Assembly (NCBI RefSeq): GCF_000011065.1
Contig: NC_004663.1
Span: 5,890,001 to 5,954,000 of the forward strand
Length of the DNA stretch: 64,000 bases
Reading direction: 5' to 3'
DNA from: Bacteroides thetaiotaomicron VPI-5482
GTDB taxonomy: Bacteria > Bacteroidota > Bacteroidia > Bacteroidales > Bacteroidaceae
Notes under the pieces: generated by a model
What the model was told of the DNA's origin: nothing
Database searches by the model: none
What the model saw: only the letters and a program-made list of their open reading frames with translations
Shown here: positions 35,661 to 44,255 of the stretch, piece after piece
Layout of the letters: every line of letters begins with the position of its first letter
How positions within the stretch are numbered: position 1 is the first letter of the stretch
Program-made: the position numbers and the translations under genes

Positions 35661-35827
35661 CTTGAAACAGTTTGTTTTGCAGTTTGAAACTAAAGTTCCA
35701 AATGCTTGAAACCATAGTTCCAAACGCTTGAAACTAATGATTCCAAGCTGTTGGAACTAAAGTTTCAAGCCTTTGAAACTATGGTTTCTCTTCGCTGAAA
35801 CTATGGTTTCAAGGCGACGAAACTAAT
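35661..35827 (+). repeat. Iteron-like array: eight 22-23 bp quasi-palindromic repeats
   Basis: Units start at 35661, 35683, 35705, 35728, 35751, 35773, 35795 and 35817. The core is TTGAAACTA-(a/t)-(g)-GTTTCAA, near-palindromic within each unit (best copy around 35795-35812, CTGAAACTATGGTTTCAA). The period is two helical turns. The array sits 163 bp before the VirE/primase-like gene and resembles plasmid replication iterons. It is too divergent and has no variable spacers, so it is not CRISPR. Confidence 0.75.
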
Positions 35828-35989
35828 TCAGTGCTATAACCTTATCATGACCCAGCTTAGATTGCTTCTTTAGGGTCAGCCTTTTCTATATTAAACTTTC
35901 GTTTTTTCTTGTCGGTCCCGGATATAATGAGTAATTTAGCAGTCTCAACGACACGAAGACGCTGACACAAACAACCTATTATTATATAA

Positions 35990-38080
35990 ATGAAAATTAC
36001 CCAATTCCGTAAAAATGGAGATACAACAGCGCTCAGCGTACTGGATCTTGAAAAACTGGTAAACAAAGTAAAAACAGAGATAAAATCCCGTCCGGTTTCC
36101 ACTTTCAGAGAAGAATTAAGATATATGCTTCCAGATGATCGGTGTATGTTTGCCGACAAGCTTCCCGAGATAATTCCTGCCGCAGAATTTAGAAAAGTAA
36201 ACGGGCAGAAGCAGATGAAAGCGTATAATGGTATTGTTGAACTGACTGTCGGTCCCCTGTCCAATAAATCGGAGATAGCTCTGGTGAAACAAAAAGCGAG
36301 TGAACAACCGCAGACCCGTTGCGCTTTTATGGGTTCGAGTGGAAAAACGGTGAAGATATGGACCACTTTTACTCGTCCGGATAACTCACTGCCCAAAACA
36401 CGGGAAGAGGCGGAACTGTTTCACGCTCACGCCTATCGGCTGGCTGTGAAATGTTATCAGCCCCAAATCCCGTTCGATATACTTCCCAAAGAGCCGACTT
36501 TGGAGCAATATTCGCGATTGTCTTATGATCCGGATATTATGTATCGTCCGAATTCCGTGCAATTTTATCTCTCGCAGCCCACAGCGATGCCCGAAGAGAA
36601 GACTTTCCGGGAGGCAGTGCAGGCAGAGAAGTCTCCGTTGACTCGTGCCGTGCCGGGATATGATGCAGAAAATGCTTTTTTGATGCTTTTTGAAGCAGCT
36701 TTTCGGAAAGCTTATACAGATCTTAGCGAAGCAGGCCTCCAATTACGGGAAGATAAATGGCAACCATTGGTCGTACAATTGGCCAAAAATTGTTTTGCTT
36801 CGGGATTGCCTCAGGAAGAAGTCGTGAAACGTACCGTTTTTCATTTCTATATGTATAAACAAGAAGTGCTGATCCGGGAGATGATTGGCAACGTATATCT
36901 CGAATGTAAAGGTTTCGGCAAAAATATCAGTCTGAGCAAAGAGCAACAGCTAGCCTTACAGACCGAAGAATTCATGAAACGCCGTTATGAATTTCGCTAT
37001 AACACACAAATCGCTGAGGTGGAATATCGGGAAAGGCTGTCTTTCCGTTTTCGTTTCAATCCTCTCGACAAACGGGCGCTGAATAGCATTGCCCTGGATG
37101 CACAAATGGAGGGTATTCCACTGTGGGACAGGGATATCAGCCGTTATATCTATTCAAATCGCGTGCCTGTATTCAATCCGTTGGAGGATTTTCTCTATCG
37201 ACTTCCCGGATGGGACGGTAAAGACCGTATCCGTGAATTGGCAGCTACCGTTCCTTGCCGGAATCCGTATTGGACAGACTTGTTTCACCGCTGGTTTCTC
37301 AATATGGTTTCTCATTGGAGAGGGTATGATAAAAAATACGCGAACAGTGTTTCGCCATTGCTGGTCGGGGCGCAAGGGACGCGAAAATCTACCTTTTGCC
37401 GGAGTATAATGCCACCTTCGGAACGTTCCTATTATACTGACAGCATTGATTTCTCGCGAAAGAAAGATGCGGAACTTTATCTCAATCGTTTTGCGCTCAT
37501 CAATATTGATGAATTTGATCAGGTCAGTTCGACACAACAGGGCTTCTTGAAACATATTCTGCAAAAGCCTGTGGTAAATATGCGGAAACCTCATGCCAGT
37601 GCCGTGCTCGAAATGCGCCGGTATGCTTCATTTATCGCTACGAGTAATCAAAAAGACCTGTTGACCGATCCTTCCGGTAGCCGTCGTTTCATCTGTATCG
37701 AAGTGACGGGAGTGATTGACACGAATCGTCCGATAGATTATGAGCAGCTTTACGCGCAAGCCATGTATGAATTGGAACATGGCGAACGCTATTGGTTCGA
37801 CCAGGAGGATGAAAAGATTATGATGGAAAACAATCGTGAATTTGAGCAAGTTCCTCCGGAAGAACAGTTGTTTTTTCGTTATTTTCGTGCCGCACAGCCT
37901 GAAGAAGGGGAGTGGTTGTCTCCGGCGGAGATTATGGAAGATATTCAGAGAAATAGTTCGATACCGATGTCCGTGAAAAGGGTCAATTCATTTGGAAGAA
38001 TACTGAAAAAGCAGGAAATCCCCTCCAAACATGTACGTAGCGGTACGCTTTACCATGTCGTAAAGTTAGTGACCGGGTAG
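35990..38080 (+). CDS. VirE-family protein: BT4734-like N-terminus, VirE P-loop ATPase, DUF3874
   Basis: 696 residues. The first 170 residues match the BT4734/BF3469-like primase-type domain (TFREELRYMLPDDRCMFADK). The middle part is the VirE/SF3-like P-loop module: Walker A LLVGAQGTRKSTFCR and Walker B FALINIDEFDQV, then IATSNQKDLLTDPSGSRRF. The end (about 600-696) is DUF3874 (SIPMSVKRVNSFGRILKKQ). It probably acts as a primase-helicase-like initiator on DNA. It sits after an iteron-like array and before a DUF6078 gene, the usual Bacteroides neighbour. A strong hairpin follows. It may be left over from a plasmid or integrated element. Confidence 0.85.
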   Translation: MKITQFRKNGDTTALSVLDLEKLVNKVKTEIKSRPVSTFREELRYMLPDDRCMFADKLPEIIPAAEFRKVNGQKQMKAYNGIVELTVGPLSNKSEIALVKQKASEQPQTRCAFMGSSGKTVKIWTTFTRPDNSLPKTREEAELFHAHAYRLAVKCYQPQIPFDILPKEPTLEQYSRLSYDPDIMYRPNSVQFYLSQPTAMPEEKTFREAVQAEKSPLTRAVPGYDAENAFLMLFEAAFRKAYTDLSEAGLQLREDKWQPLVVQLAKNCFASGLPQEEVVKRTVFHFYMYKQEVLIREMIGNVYLECKGFGKNISLSKEQQLALQTEEFMKRRYEFRYNTQIAEVEYRERLSFRFRFNPLDKRALNSIALDAQMEGIPLWDRDISRYIYSNRVPVFNPLEDFLYRLPGWDGKDRIRELAATVPCRNPYWTDLFHRWFLNMVSHWRGYDKKYANSVSPLLVGAQGTRKSTFCRSIMPPSERSYYTDSIDFSRKKDAELYLNRFALINIDEFDQVSSTQQGFLKHILQKPVVNMRKPHASAVLEMRRYASFIATSNQKDLLTDPSGSRRFICIEVTGVIDTNRPIDYEQLYAQAMYELEHGERYWFDQEDEKIMMENNREFEQVPPEEQLFFRYFRAAQPEEGEWLSPAEIMEDIQRNSSIPMSVKRVNSFGRILKKQEIPSKHVRSGTLYHVVKLVTG

Positions 38081-38100
38081 CGGGAACAAATAATAAATGT

Positions 38101-38144
38101 GTGATTGCATTGTGACAGCAAAAATGCCGTCACAATGCAATCAC
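38101..38144 (+). terminator. Strong hairpin after the VirE-family gene
   Basis: Perfect 16-bp arms (GTGATTGCATTGTGAC at 38101-38116, complement at 38129-38144) with a 12-nt loop. There is no long T-run after it, so it may be an operator rather than a terminator. Confidence 0.65.
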
Positions 38145-38215
38145 CTCCTGCTGTCACGGGCTGATTCGTTGATAATTAATCTGTTATCTCCTGTTTGGTG
38201 ACAGATGACAGCAAC

Positions 38216-38650
38216 TTACCATATATATTCTTCTGTGTAGCGTTGGTAAGCAGGCTCTTCTTTTATTCCTTTGTTACGAAACAATTGTTTTATATAAGCT
38301 TGATCTTTGGGCATAAGGCCTCGTTCTCCACGATAGAGGCGGTAATATCCTGTTTTCCCATAGTGTCCCACCAACTGTGATCGGATACTGACTGCGTCTT
38401 CATAAGGAATCCTGTCAAGCAACCGTTTAAGTCCCCATGTTACATGAACTTTTACAGCCGTTTTAAAACATTCGCATTGATTCCCGTCCGCAGGATAGCG
38501 TGCCGGATTAACGCTGGTGATATAAAGATAGTCGGCTCCGTTATATTGTGCAGCTATGTGGCGTAAGCATTTGGAGGCTTGTGGGCATTGGTCGTTGAAG
38601 CAACGGGCAAAATTGTAAGGGACAGACAGGCTGTCGGGTTCTTCTTTCAT
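38216..38650 (-). CDS. DUF6078 family protein
   Basis: 144 residues with several cysteines: YNFARCFNDQCPQASKCLRH at the start, then NQCECFKTAVKVHVTWGLKR and GERGLMPKDQAYIKQLFRNK. This is DUF6078, a Bacteroidetes family of unknown function frequently found next to VirE-family genes, as here. The N-terminal CxxxxC/C cluster may bind a metal. It converges on the VirE gene with the TGACAG repeats in between. Confidence 0.82.
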   Translation of the reverse strand: MKEEPDSLSVPYNFARCFNDQCPQASKCLRHIAAQYNGADYLYITSVNPARYPADGNQCECFKTAVKVHVTWGLKRLLDRIPYEDAVSIRSQLVGHYGKTGYYRLYRGERGLMPKDQAYIKQLFRNKGIKEEPAYQRYTEEYIW

Positions 38651-38786
38651 TTGTTGACTTTGTTTTATTTATGATAGCAAGGGATACAAGTTTTGTATTC
38701 TCTACAAATGTAAGGCTTTCTTTCAAGAATGAGAAATGATTGATAAGCTAATACCATTGTTCTATGCGATTTCTTTTTGAAATCAC

Positions 38787-38794
38787 TATCTTTG
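38787..38794 (+). promoter_or_regulatory. Bacteroides -7 box (TAtcTTTG) for the alcohol dehydrogenase gene
   Basis: Exact match; it lies after an in-frame codon at 38777 and supports the ATG at 38828. Confidence 0.6.
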
Positions 38795-38827
38795 CAATGG
38801 ATCTATTCATTAAATAAAGAAGAGATT

Positions 38828-39880
38828 ATGCTTGCATACACATATATTGAACACGGAAAATTTGAATTGCGAGAAAAACCGGAACCGAAAATTACGGATG
38901 CACGGGATGCAATCGTGCGTGTGACTCTTGGCAGTATCTGTACCAGTGACCTGCATATCAAACACGGTAGTGTGCCGCGTGCAGTACCCGGAATAACGGT
39001 TGGACACGAGATGGTAGGTGTCGTGGAAGAGGTGGGAGCTGAAGTTACATCAGTCAGACCCGGCGACAGAGTAACCGTGAATGTCGAGACTTTCTGTGGA
39101 GAGTGTTTCTTTTGTCATCACGGATATGTCAACAACTGTACCGACCCCAACGGTGGCTGGGCTTTAGGCTGCCGTATCGACGGCGGGCAGGCGGAATATG
39201 TCAGAGTACCTTATGCCGATCAAGGACTGAACCGTATTCCCGATACAGTCAGTGATGAACAGGCTCTTTTTGTCGGTGATGTCCTTGCCACAGGCTTCTG
39301 GGCAACTCGTATCTCGGAGATTACGGAGAAAGATACTATCCTCCTCATTGGTGCCGGACCTACCGGAATTTGTACTTTGCTCTGCTCGATGCTGAAGAAT
39401 CCGAAGCGTATCATTGTCTGTGAAAAGTCCCCTGAAAGGATTCAGTTTGTCCGTGAACATTATCCCGATGTACTGATAACGACACCTGAGAACTGCAAGG
39501 AGTTTGTACTCCAAAACAGTGATCACAGTGGAGCTGATGTTGTTCTGGAAGTGGCGGGGACCGAAGATAGTTTCCGGATGGCGTGGGACTGTGCCCGTCC
39601 CAATGCGATAGTCACGATTGTGGCTCTTTATGACAAACCTCTGCTTTTTCCTTTGCCTGAGATGTATGGCAAGAATTTGACTTTCAAAACAGGAGGTGTA
39701 GACGGCTGTGACTGTGCTGAGATCCTCAGTCTGATTGAAGAGGGAAAGATTGATACCACTCCTCTTATTACCCATCGCTGTTCGCTGAACGAGATTGAGG
39801 AGGCATATCGTATCTTTGAAAACAAGCTGGACGGCGTCATCAAGGTAGCGATTGTATGTCAAACTGAAAGTAATAAATAA
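38828..39880 (+). CDS. Zinc-dependent alcohol dehydrogenase
   Basis: About 350 residues from the ATG at 38828. Medium-chain dehydrogenase features: catalytic zinc ligand in GSICTSDLHIKHG and GHEMVGVVEEVG, the structural zinc cysteines CGECFFCHHGYVNNC, and the Rossmann motif LLIGAGPTGICT. It oxidises an alcohol or polyol with NAD(P); the substrate is unknown. The TrmH-type methyltransferase starts 4 bp after its stop, so the two form an operon. Confidence 0.92.
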   Translation: MLAYTYIEHGKFELREKPEPKITDARDAIVRVTLGSICTSDLHIKHGSVPRAVPGITVGHEMVGVVEEVGAEVTSVRPGDRVTVNVETFCGECFFCHHGYVNNCTDPNGGWALGCRIDGGQAEYVRVPYADQGLNRIPDTVSDEQALFVGDVLATGFWATRISEITEKDTILLIGAGPTGICTLLCSMLKNPKRIIVCEKSPERIQFVREHYPDVLITTPENCKEFVLQNSDHSGADVVLEVAGTEDSFRMAWDCARPNAIVTIVALYDKPLLFPLPEMYGKNLTFKTGGVDGCDCAEILSLIEEGKIDTTPLITHRCSLNEIEEAYRIFENKLDGVIKVAIVCQTESNK

Positions 39881-39884
39881 GAAT

Positions 39885-40685
39885 ATGCCTGTTGTCGAAA
39901 TATCCTCTTTGTCTCATCCCGGAGTTGAGATATTCTGTACTCTTACCGAGGCTCAGTTACGCAATCGTATCGAGCCTGACAAGGGTATTTTTATCGTAGA
40001 AAGTCCAAAGGTCATAGAGAGAGCTCTGGACGCCGGTTATGAACCTTTAGCCATTTTGTGTGAGCATAAACATATCACTGGCGATGCCTCCAACATCATT
40101 GAACGTTGTGGCAATGTGCCTGTCTATACGGGTAGCAGGGAACTGCTTGCTACATTGACCGGTTATGTCCTGACACGTGGTGTTCTTTGTGCCATGCGTC
40201 GTCCTGCGGTGCGCAGTATGGCAGAAGTCTGTCGGGAAGCCCGGCGCATCGTCGTGATCGATGGTGTTGTTGATACAACCAACATCGGTGCTATTTTCCG
40301 TTCGGCAGCCGCCCTGGGAATTGATGCCGTACTACTGACGCGTAACTCTTGTGACCCGTTGAACCGTCGTGCAGTCAGAGTATCGATGGGAACGGTCTTC
40401 CTTGTACCATGGACTTGGATGGACGGTTCTCTCAGCGACTTGGGCAAGTTGGGCTTCCGTACAGCTGCCATGGCACTCACGGACAACTCTGTTTCCATTG
40501 ATGATCCTGTCCTGGCAACCGAACCCAGATTGGCTATCGTGATGGGTACCGAAGGGGACGGACTTTCGCCGGAAACGATTGCAGAAGCTGACTACGTAGT
40601 CCGTATTCCTATGTCGCACGGCGTCGATTCACTCAATGTAGCCGCTGCGGCTGCCGTAGCTTTCTGGCAGCTTCGTGCTCGATAG
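39885..40685 (+). CDS. TrmH/SpoU-family RNA 2'-O-methyltransferase
   Basis: About 266 residues from MPVVEISSLSHPG at 39885. The N-terminal substrate-binding part has FIVESPKVIERALDAGYEPLA. The SPOUT domain has RRIVVIDGVVDTTNIGAIFR, LLTRNSCDPLNRRAVRVSMG and the knot region LAIVMGTEGDGL with VVRIPMSHGVDSLNVA. It methylates ribose in tRNA or rRNA; the exact site is unknown. It follows the alcohol dehydrogenase by 4 bp. A short palindrome (AAGGATCCTT) lies downstream. Confidence 0.93.
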   Translation: MPVVEISSLSHPGVEIFCTLTEAQLRNRIEPDKGIFIVESPKVIERALDAGYEPLAILCEHKHITGDASNIIERCGNVPVYTGSRELLATLTGYVLTRGVLCAMRRPAVRSMAEVCREARRIVVIDGVVDTTNIGAIFRSAAALGIDAVLLTRNSCDPLNRRAVRVSMGTVFLVPWTWMDGSLSDLGKLGFRTAAMALTDNSVSIDDPVLATEPRLAIVMGTEGDGLSPETIAEADYVVRIPMSHGVDSLNVAAAAAVAFWQLRAR

Positions 40686-40703
40686 TTCTCATAAGGATCC
40701 TTT

Positions 40704-41522
40704 TTATTGTCGGGACATAAGTTCCGCAAATTGATCGAGTGACTGGACATTATATTTCTCAATGAGATCAATGCATTGTTGAAGATAATCTTCATCCACT
40801 TTTACTCCATTCCATTGGTACCATCGTTTTACCATCTCAATACCTGCATTATGCTTCTTGGCAACATTCCAAATCGTGACGAGATCATCCTTTTGTTTTC
40901 TTGATTTTAACCGTTTCAGCTCAAGTGCCCCTTTGTAGATTTTGATTTCCTCATCATAGATGAGCTGTTTCTTTAGCGTCAGTTCATCATCTCCCAGAAA
41001 AGTGACATGGGTCATGAATTTTAGTCCTTCGCTGAAATCGGCTACAGCGATACCATGGTCGGAAACGATGAAATAGCCGCCATTATTTTTGCGAGTATAC
41101 AAGACTTGCGGATTGTTATACACAAAGTATTCGAATATGTTTTCCCCTTTGCGGTCTATTTGATAATGATCGATGTAGCGCTCTTTATATCGTTGCATGA
41201 AATGTGCTGTGTAATGCATCACCCTATCGCGGGACTTGAACCCCGTCATTTGGATATAGCCATTGCTTGAAGTGCCGATAATGGGGGCATAAGCCTGAAA
41301 TCCTACGCCTTGCATATATGAATTATGTTTTCCCACTACTGTCCACACATTTCTTCGGGTGGTGGTGAGGGTTATACGCTGGGTCGCCAAAGGATATGGC
41401 AGCATGTTCTTTGTTTTCTTACGAACCTTATCCATGAACATATTTGCTTTGGTCGATATTTCGATGAGGTCCTTATGCACTTCGGCATACAGTTCCTCGT
41501 GAGTCATACTTGTCAGATACAT
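40704..41522 (-). CDS. Conserved Bacteroides protein, unknown function
   Basis: About 272 residues from MYLTSMTHEELYAEVHKDL at 41522. A longer version would start at a TTG inside a -7 box (TAccTTTG on the minus strand, 41544-41551), so the shorter start is preferred. I do not recognise a family. The middle contains TAHFMQRYKERYIDHYQIDR, and the C-terminus is helical (WNVAKKHNAGIEMVKRWYQW). No signal or membrane segment. It converges on the TrmH gene and marks the left side of the defence island. Confidence 0.75.
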   Translation of the reverse strand: MYLTSMTHEELYAEVHKDLIEISTKANMFMDKVRKKTKNMLPYPLATQRITLTTTRRNVWTVVGKHNSYMQGVGFQAYAPIIGTSSNGYIQMTGFKSRDRVMHYTAHFMQRYKERYIDHYQIDRKGENIFEYFVYNNPQVLYTRKNNGGYFIVSDHGIAVADFSEGLKFMTHVTFLGDDELTLKKQLIYDEEIKIYKGALELKRLKSRKQKDDLVTIWNVAKKHNAGIEMVKRWYQWNGVKVDEDYLQQCIDLIEKYNVQSLDQFAELMSRQ

Positions 41523-41627
41523 ATTTGTGTTTTTGAATTGAGACAAAGGTAGTGGTTATCTTCAGAATTGACATCATTGTCGGATGGCTTTTTGCGGATG
41601 ATGCCGAAAATAAATACTTTATTCTTT

Positions 41628-41831
41628 TTAGAACCTGTACGCTCTCATATCCATTATTTTGTGCTCCACCATTAATGCTATGGATACATTAGGTCTTTCA
41701 AAAGTAACATCATTGTTCATCCTGACTTTAATAGAAAGAGACGAGAGTAGTTTAATGAGACTGAAGCTATGTGTTAATTGCATAGGTTCAGTCCTAAATT
41801 TTATATGAGTAGGATTCTTTTTATTCAACAA
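41628..41831 (-). CDS. Short ORF after the broken antitoxin, possibly a gene remnant
   Basis: 67 residues from ATG at 41831, beginning MLNKKNPTHIKFRTEPMQL and containing SIKVRMNNDVTFERPNV. It begins 10 bp after the stop of the VbhA-like pseudogene on the same strand. The sequence reads like the beta-rich start of a larger protein that stops early at 41628, but I could not find a continuation in other frames. It is not Fic-like, so the expected toxin is missing or replaced. Confidence 0.4.
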   Translation of the reverse strand: MLNKKNPTHIKFRTEPMQLTHSFSLIKLLSSLSIKVRMNNDVTFERPNVSIALMVEHKIMDMRAYRF

Positions 41832-41840
41832 AATAGAGAA

Positions 41841-42056
41841 CTAAGATTCTTTAGGCTTCTTATAATGTTCATTTATCATTCTACTAACTTCGTCCATTGA
41901 TATTTCTCCCTCTATATGTTTACGAGCTGTGTCTATGAGAAAATTTGATACACGCAGATTATCGACAGTTTGTAAGCCTATGGAAGCTCTCCATAATTTG
42001 GCTCGTTCACGTTTCTCCTAATCTGTATCATTTAAATATTCATCAAATATGTGCAT
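41841..42056 (-). pseudogene. Broken VbhA-like (Fic) antitoxin gene with an in-frame amber stop
   Basis: The minus strand reads MHIFDEYLNDTD, then TAG at 42018-42020, then EKRERAKLWRASIGLQTVDN, ISNFLIDTARKHIEGE-like sequence and MDEVSRMINEHYKKPKES to a stop at 41841. The pattern (acidic start, RAKLWRASIGLQ, IEGEISMDEV) matches VbhA-family antitoxins that inhibit Fic AMP-transferases. Only the amber codon interrupts the frame. No Fic gene is present nearby, so this is a degenerate toxin-antitoxin remnant. Confidence 0.65.
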
Positions 42057-42148
42057 GTTCTTATCATCTTTTTGATTTTCACGTTATAAGTTGGGGTTCA
42101 TGTAGCTACAAAAGTACAAAAACAATCCTGATATTGAATATAATTCAC

Positions 42149-42156
42149 TACATTTG
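42149..42156 (+). promoter_or_regulatory. Bacteroides -7 box (TAcaTTTG) for the first XRE regulator
   Basis: Exact match, with a leader of about 20 nt to the ATG at 42179. Confidence 0.6.
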
Positions 42157-42178
42157 CATTATAAAATCGTATCAAACA

Positions 42179-42382
42179 ATGAAGCTAAATAGACTAAAGG
42201 CAGTTCTTTTGGAAAAAGGTATCTCTCAGACGTGGTTGGCGAAACAGCTTGATATGAGTTTTAGTATGGTCAATGCCTATGCTTGCAATCGGATTCAACC
42301 TAATTTGCAGACACTTCAACAGTTTGCATCGATATTGCAGGTAGATTTGAAGGACTTAATAACCGATAAAAAAGATAGGTAA
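42179..42382 (+). CDS. Small XRE-family HTH regulator (module 1)
   Basis: 67 residues, a single HTH: MKLNRLKAVLLEKGISQTWL, then AKQLDMSFSMVNAYACNRIQ and LQTLQQFASILQVDLKDLI. It is similar in length and order to the XRE protein at 57081-57287. The start at 42179 follows the promoter box. It lies 67 bp before the DUF262 gene and probably regulates the restriction cluster downstream, which is inferred from position. Confidence 0.88.
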   Translation: MKLNRLKAVLLEKGISQTWLAKQLDMSFSMVNAYACNRIQPNLQTLQQFASILQVDLKDLITDKKDR

Positions 42383-42449
42383 TAATATACAAGCCTTTCT
42401 GATGTTATTATTGAGTTTAATTGATTAGAATATAAAAATAAGCAATAAG

Positions 42450-44189
42450 ATGGCAAACTTAAATATTGAACAGAAAAAGGTGAAAAGCCTTTTTCAAGAA
42501 TCGAAATACAACTTCCTTATACCTGATTACCAACGCCCATATGCGTGGGGTGAGATGGAGTGTAAAACTTTATGGGATGATTTGTTTTCGTTCTCTTTCC
42601 CAAATGATGACTGTGACCAATTTATTGACGATGAAGAGTATTTCCTTGGTCCTATAGTAACATTTAAGAATAGAAACCAAATGGAGGTAATTGATGGGCA
42701 GCAACGTTTAACGACACTTATGCTTTTGTTAAGGGCTTTTTATAATAAACTAGGTAGTATGAAAGACCCTCGCTCAAAACGGATGAAGGAGGATATTGAA
42801 AAATGTATTTGGAGAGCTAATGAATTTGGAGAGTTTGAAACATCTGCTCTGAAAATCAATTCACAGGTTGCTACGGATGAAGATAAAGAAGAGTTTATTG
42901 CAATATTGAAAGATGGACAAGGAATTGGCAAAAAAAGTCGTTACGCAAAGAATTTCAATTTCTTCGTTGAAAAGATAGATGTTTTTTTAAGTAATTATCC
43001 ATCGTATTTTGCATATTTCCCGGCACGAGTGTTAAATAACTGTGTGCTTTTACCAATAGAGGCGGAATCACAAAATACGGCATTAAGAATTTTCTCAACC
43101 TTGAATGATAGAGGGAAACCTCTCTCTGATGCAGATATTTTTAAGGCGCAACTTTATAAATATTATTCATCGTTTGGTAAAAAAGATGAATTTATAGAAA
43201 CGTGGAAAAATCTAGATAAGATTACTAGCGAAGTGTTTCATCCAATTTATGGTACACCATTAGATGAATTGTTTACAAGATATATGTATTATGAGCGAGC
43301 ACTTGCAGAGATAAAATCATCAACAACAGAAGCTTTGCGCAAGTTTTATGAAGGAGATGGCAGTTATCCTCTTTTGCATCAGCCAAAGACATTGAGTAAT
43401 CTTGTAAGCCTTGCCAAATTTTGGCAAGATGTTAGCAATCAGGAGACAGAACGTTTCTCAGATAAAGTCCTAAAGCGTTTGTTCGTACTTAGTTATGCTC
43501 CTAATGGAATGTGGACGTATATCACTTCTGTGTATTTTATGTACCATCGTAATGAAAATGATGAAATAGAAGAAAATGCTTTTTGTCGTTTCTTGGATTG
43601 TATAACAGCTTTCATATGGGCTTATGCTATAACTAATCCAGGTGTTAACTCTTTGCGTACTCCTGTATATGCAGAAATGGTTAAGATAATCAGAGGAGAA
43701 GATGTAACATTCTCAGATTTCAAATTTTCAGAAGAACGTTATCGTGCGCAAATAACAAATTATGCATTCAATAATAGTCGTGCGATTACAAAATCAATGA
43801 TTACTTGGTGGGCTTTTCAATATGATAATCAATCATTATTGTCATTGGAAACCAAATTCGATATAGAACATATATATGCACGAAACAGACTGGATAAAGA
43901 AAAAGGTTTATCAAATCCTCAGAATGTAGAAATACTTGGAAATAAGGTTCTTCTTGAAAAAAGATTGAATATCAGAGCTTCCGACTATCGCTTTGTAGAT
44001 AAAGTAAAATATTATAAAGGTTTTACCACTGCTAATGGTCAGGAAAAGAATGGCTCTCAAATTGTAGAATTGGCGGAGATAAGTAATTCATATAGTGATT
44101 TTACTGAAACTGATATTATTAATCGTAATTCTAAAATAATTGATTCGTTTGTGAATTTCCTTAGAGCGAATCAATTATTGAAAGAGTAA
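42450..44189 (+). CDS. GmrSD-like type IV restriction protein (DUF262-DUF1524)
   Basis: 579 residues. The N-terminal DUF262 domain has LIPDYQRPYAWGEMECKTLW and the ParB-like motif EVIDGQQRLTTLMLLL. The C-terminal DUF1524 HNH-type nuclease has FDIEHIYARNRL and NPQNVEILGNKVLL. Such proteins, including GmrSD and BrxU, cut modified (for example glucosylated hydroxymethylcytosine) phage DNA using nucleotide hydrolysis. It lies between the small XRE gene and the type I system, so the cell could restrict both unmodified and modified invading DNA. Confidence 0.92.
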   Translation: MANLNIEQKKVKSLFQESKYNFLIPDYQRPYAWGEMECKTLWDDLFSFSFPNDDCDQFIDDEEYFLGPIVTFKNRNQMEVIDGQQRLTTLMLLLRAFYNKLGSMKDPRSKRMKEDIEKCIWRANEFGEFETSALKINSQVATDEDKEEFIAILKDGQGIGKKSRYAKNFNFFVEKIDVFLSNYPSYFAYFPARVLNNCVLLPIEAESQNTALRIFSTLNDRGKPLSDADIFKAQLYKYYSSFGKKDEFIETWKNLDKITSEVFHPIYGTPLDELFTRYMYYERALAEIKSSTTEALRKFYEGDGSYPLLHQPKTLSNLVSLAKFWQDVSNQETERFSDKVLKRLFVLSYAPNGMWTYITSVYFMYHRNENDEIEENAFCRFLDCITAFIWAYAITNPGVNSLRTPVYAEMVKIIRGEDVTFSDFKFSEERYRAQITNYAFNNSRAITKSMITWWAFQYDNQSLLSLETKFDIEHIYARNRLDKEKGLSNPQNVEILGNKVLLEKRLNIRASDYRFVDKVKYYKGFTTANGQEKNGSQIVELAEISNSYSDFTETDIINRNSKIIDSFVNFLRANQLLKE

Positions 44190-44255
44190 AGTTATAGCTT
44201 TGAATATCAATTTGTTTTTTAGCATAAACTTCTGATAATATATATTATTAAGAAT

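Noticed and set aside
35661..35827. Regular repeats that at first look like a CRISPR array
   Set aside because: The units are contiguous 22-23 bp copies with no unique spacers, and no cas genes are nearby; they fit iterons better.
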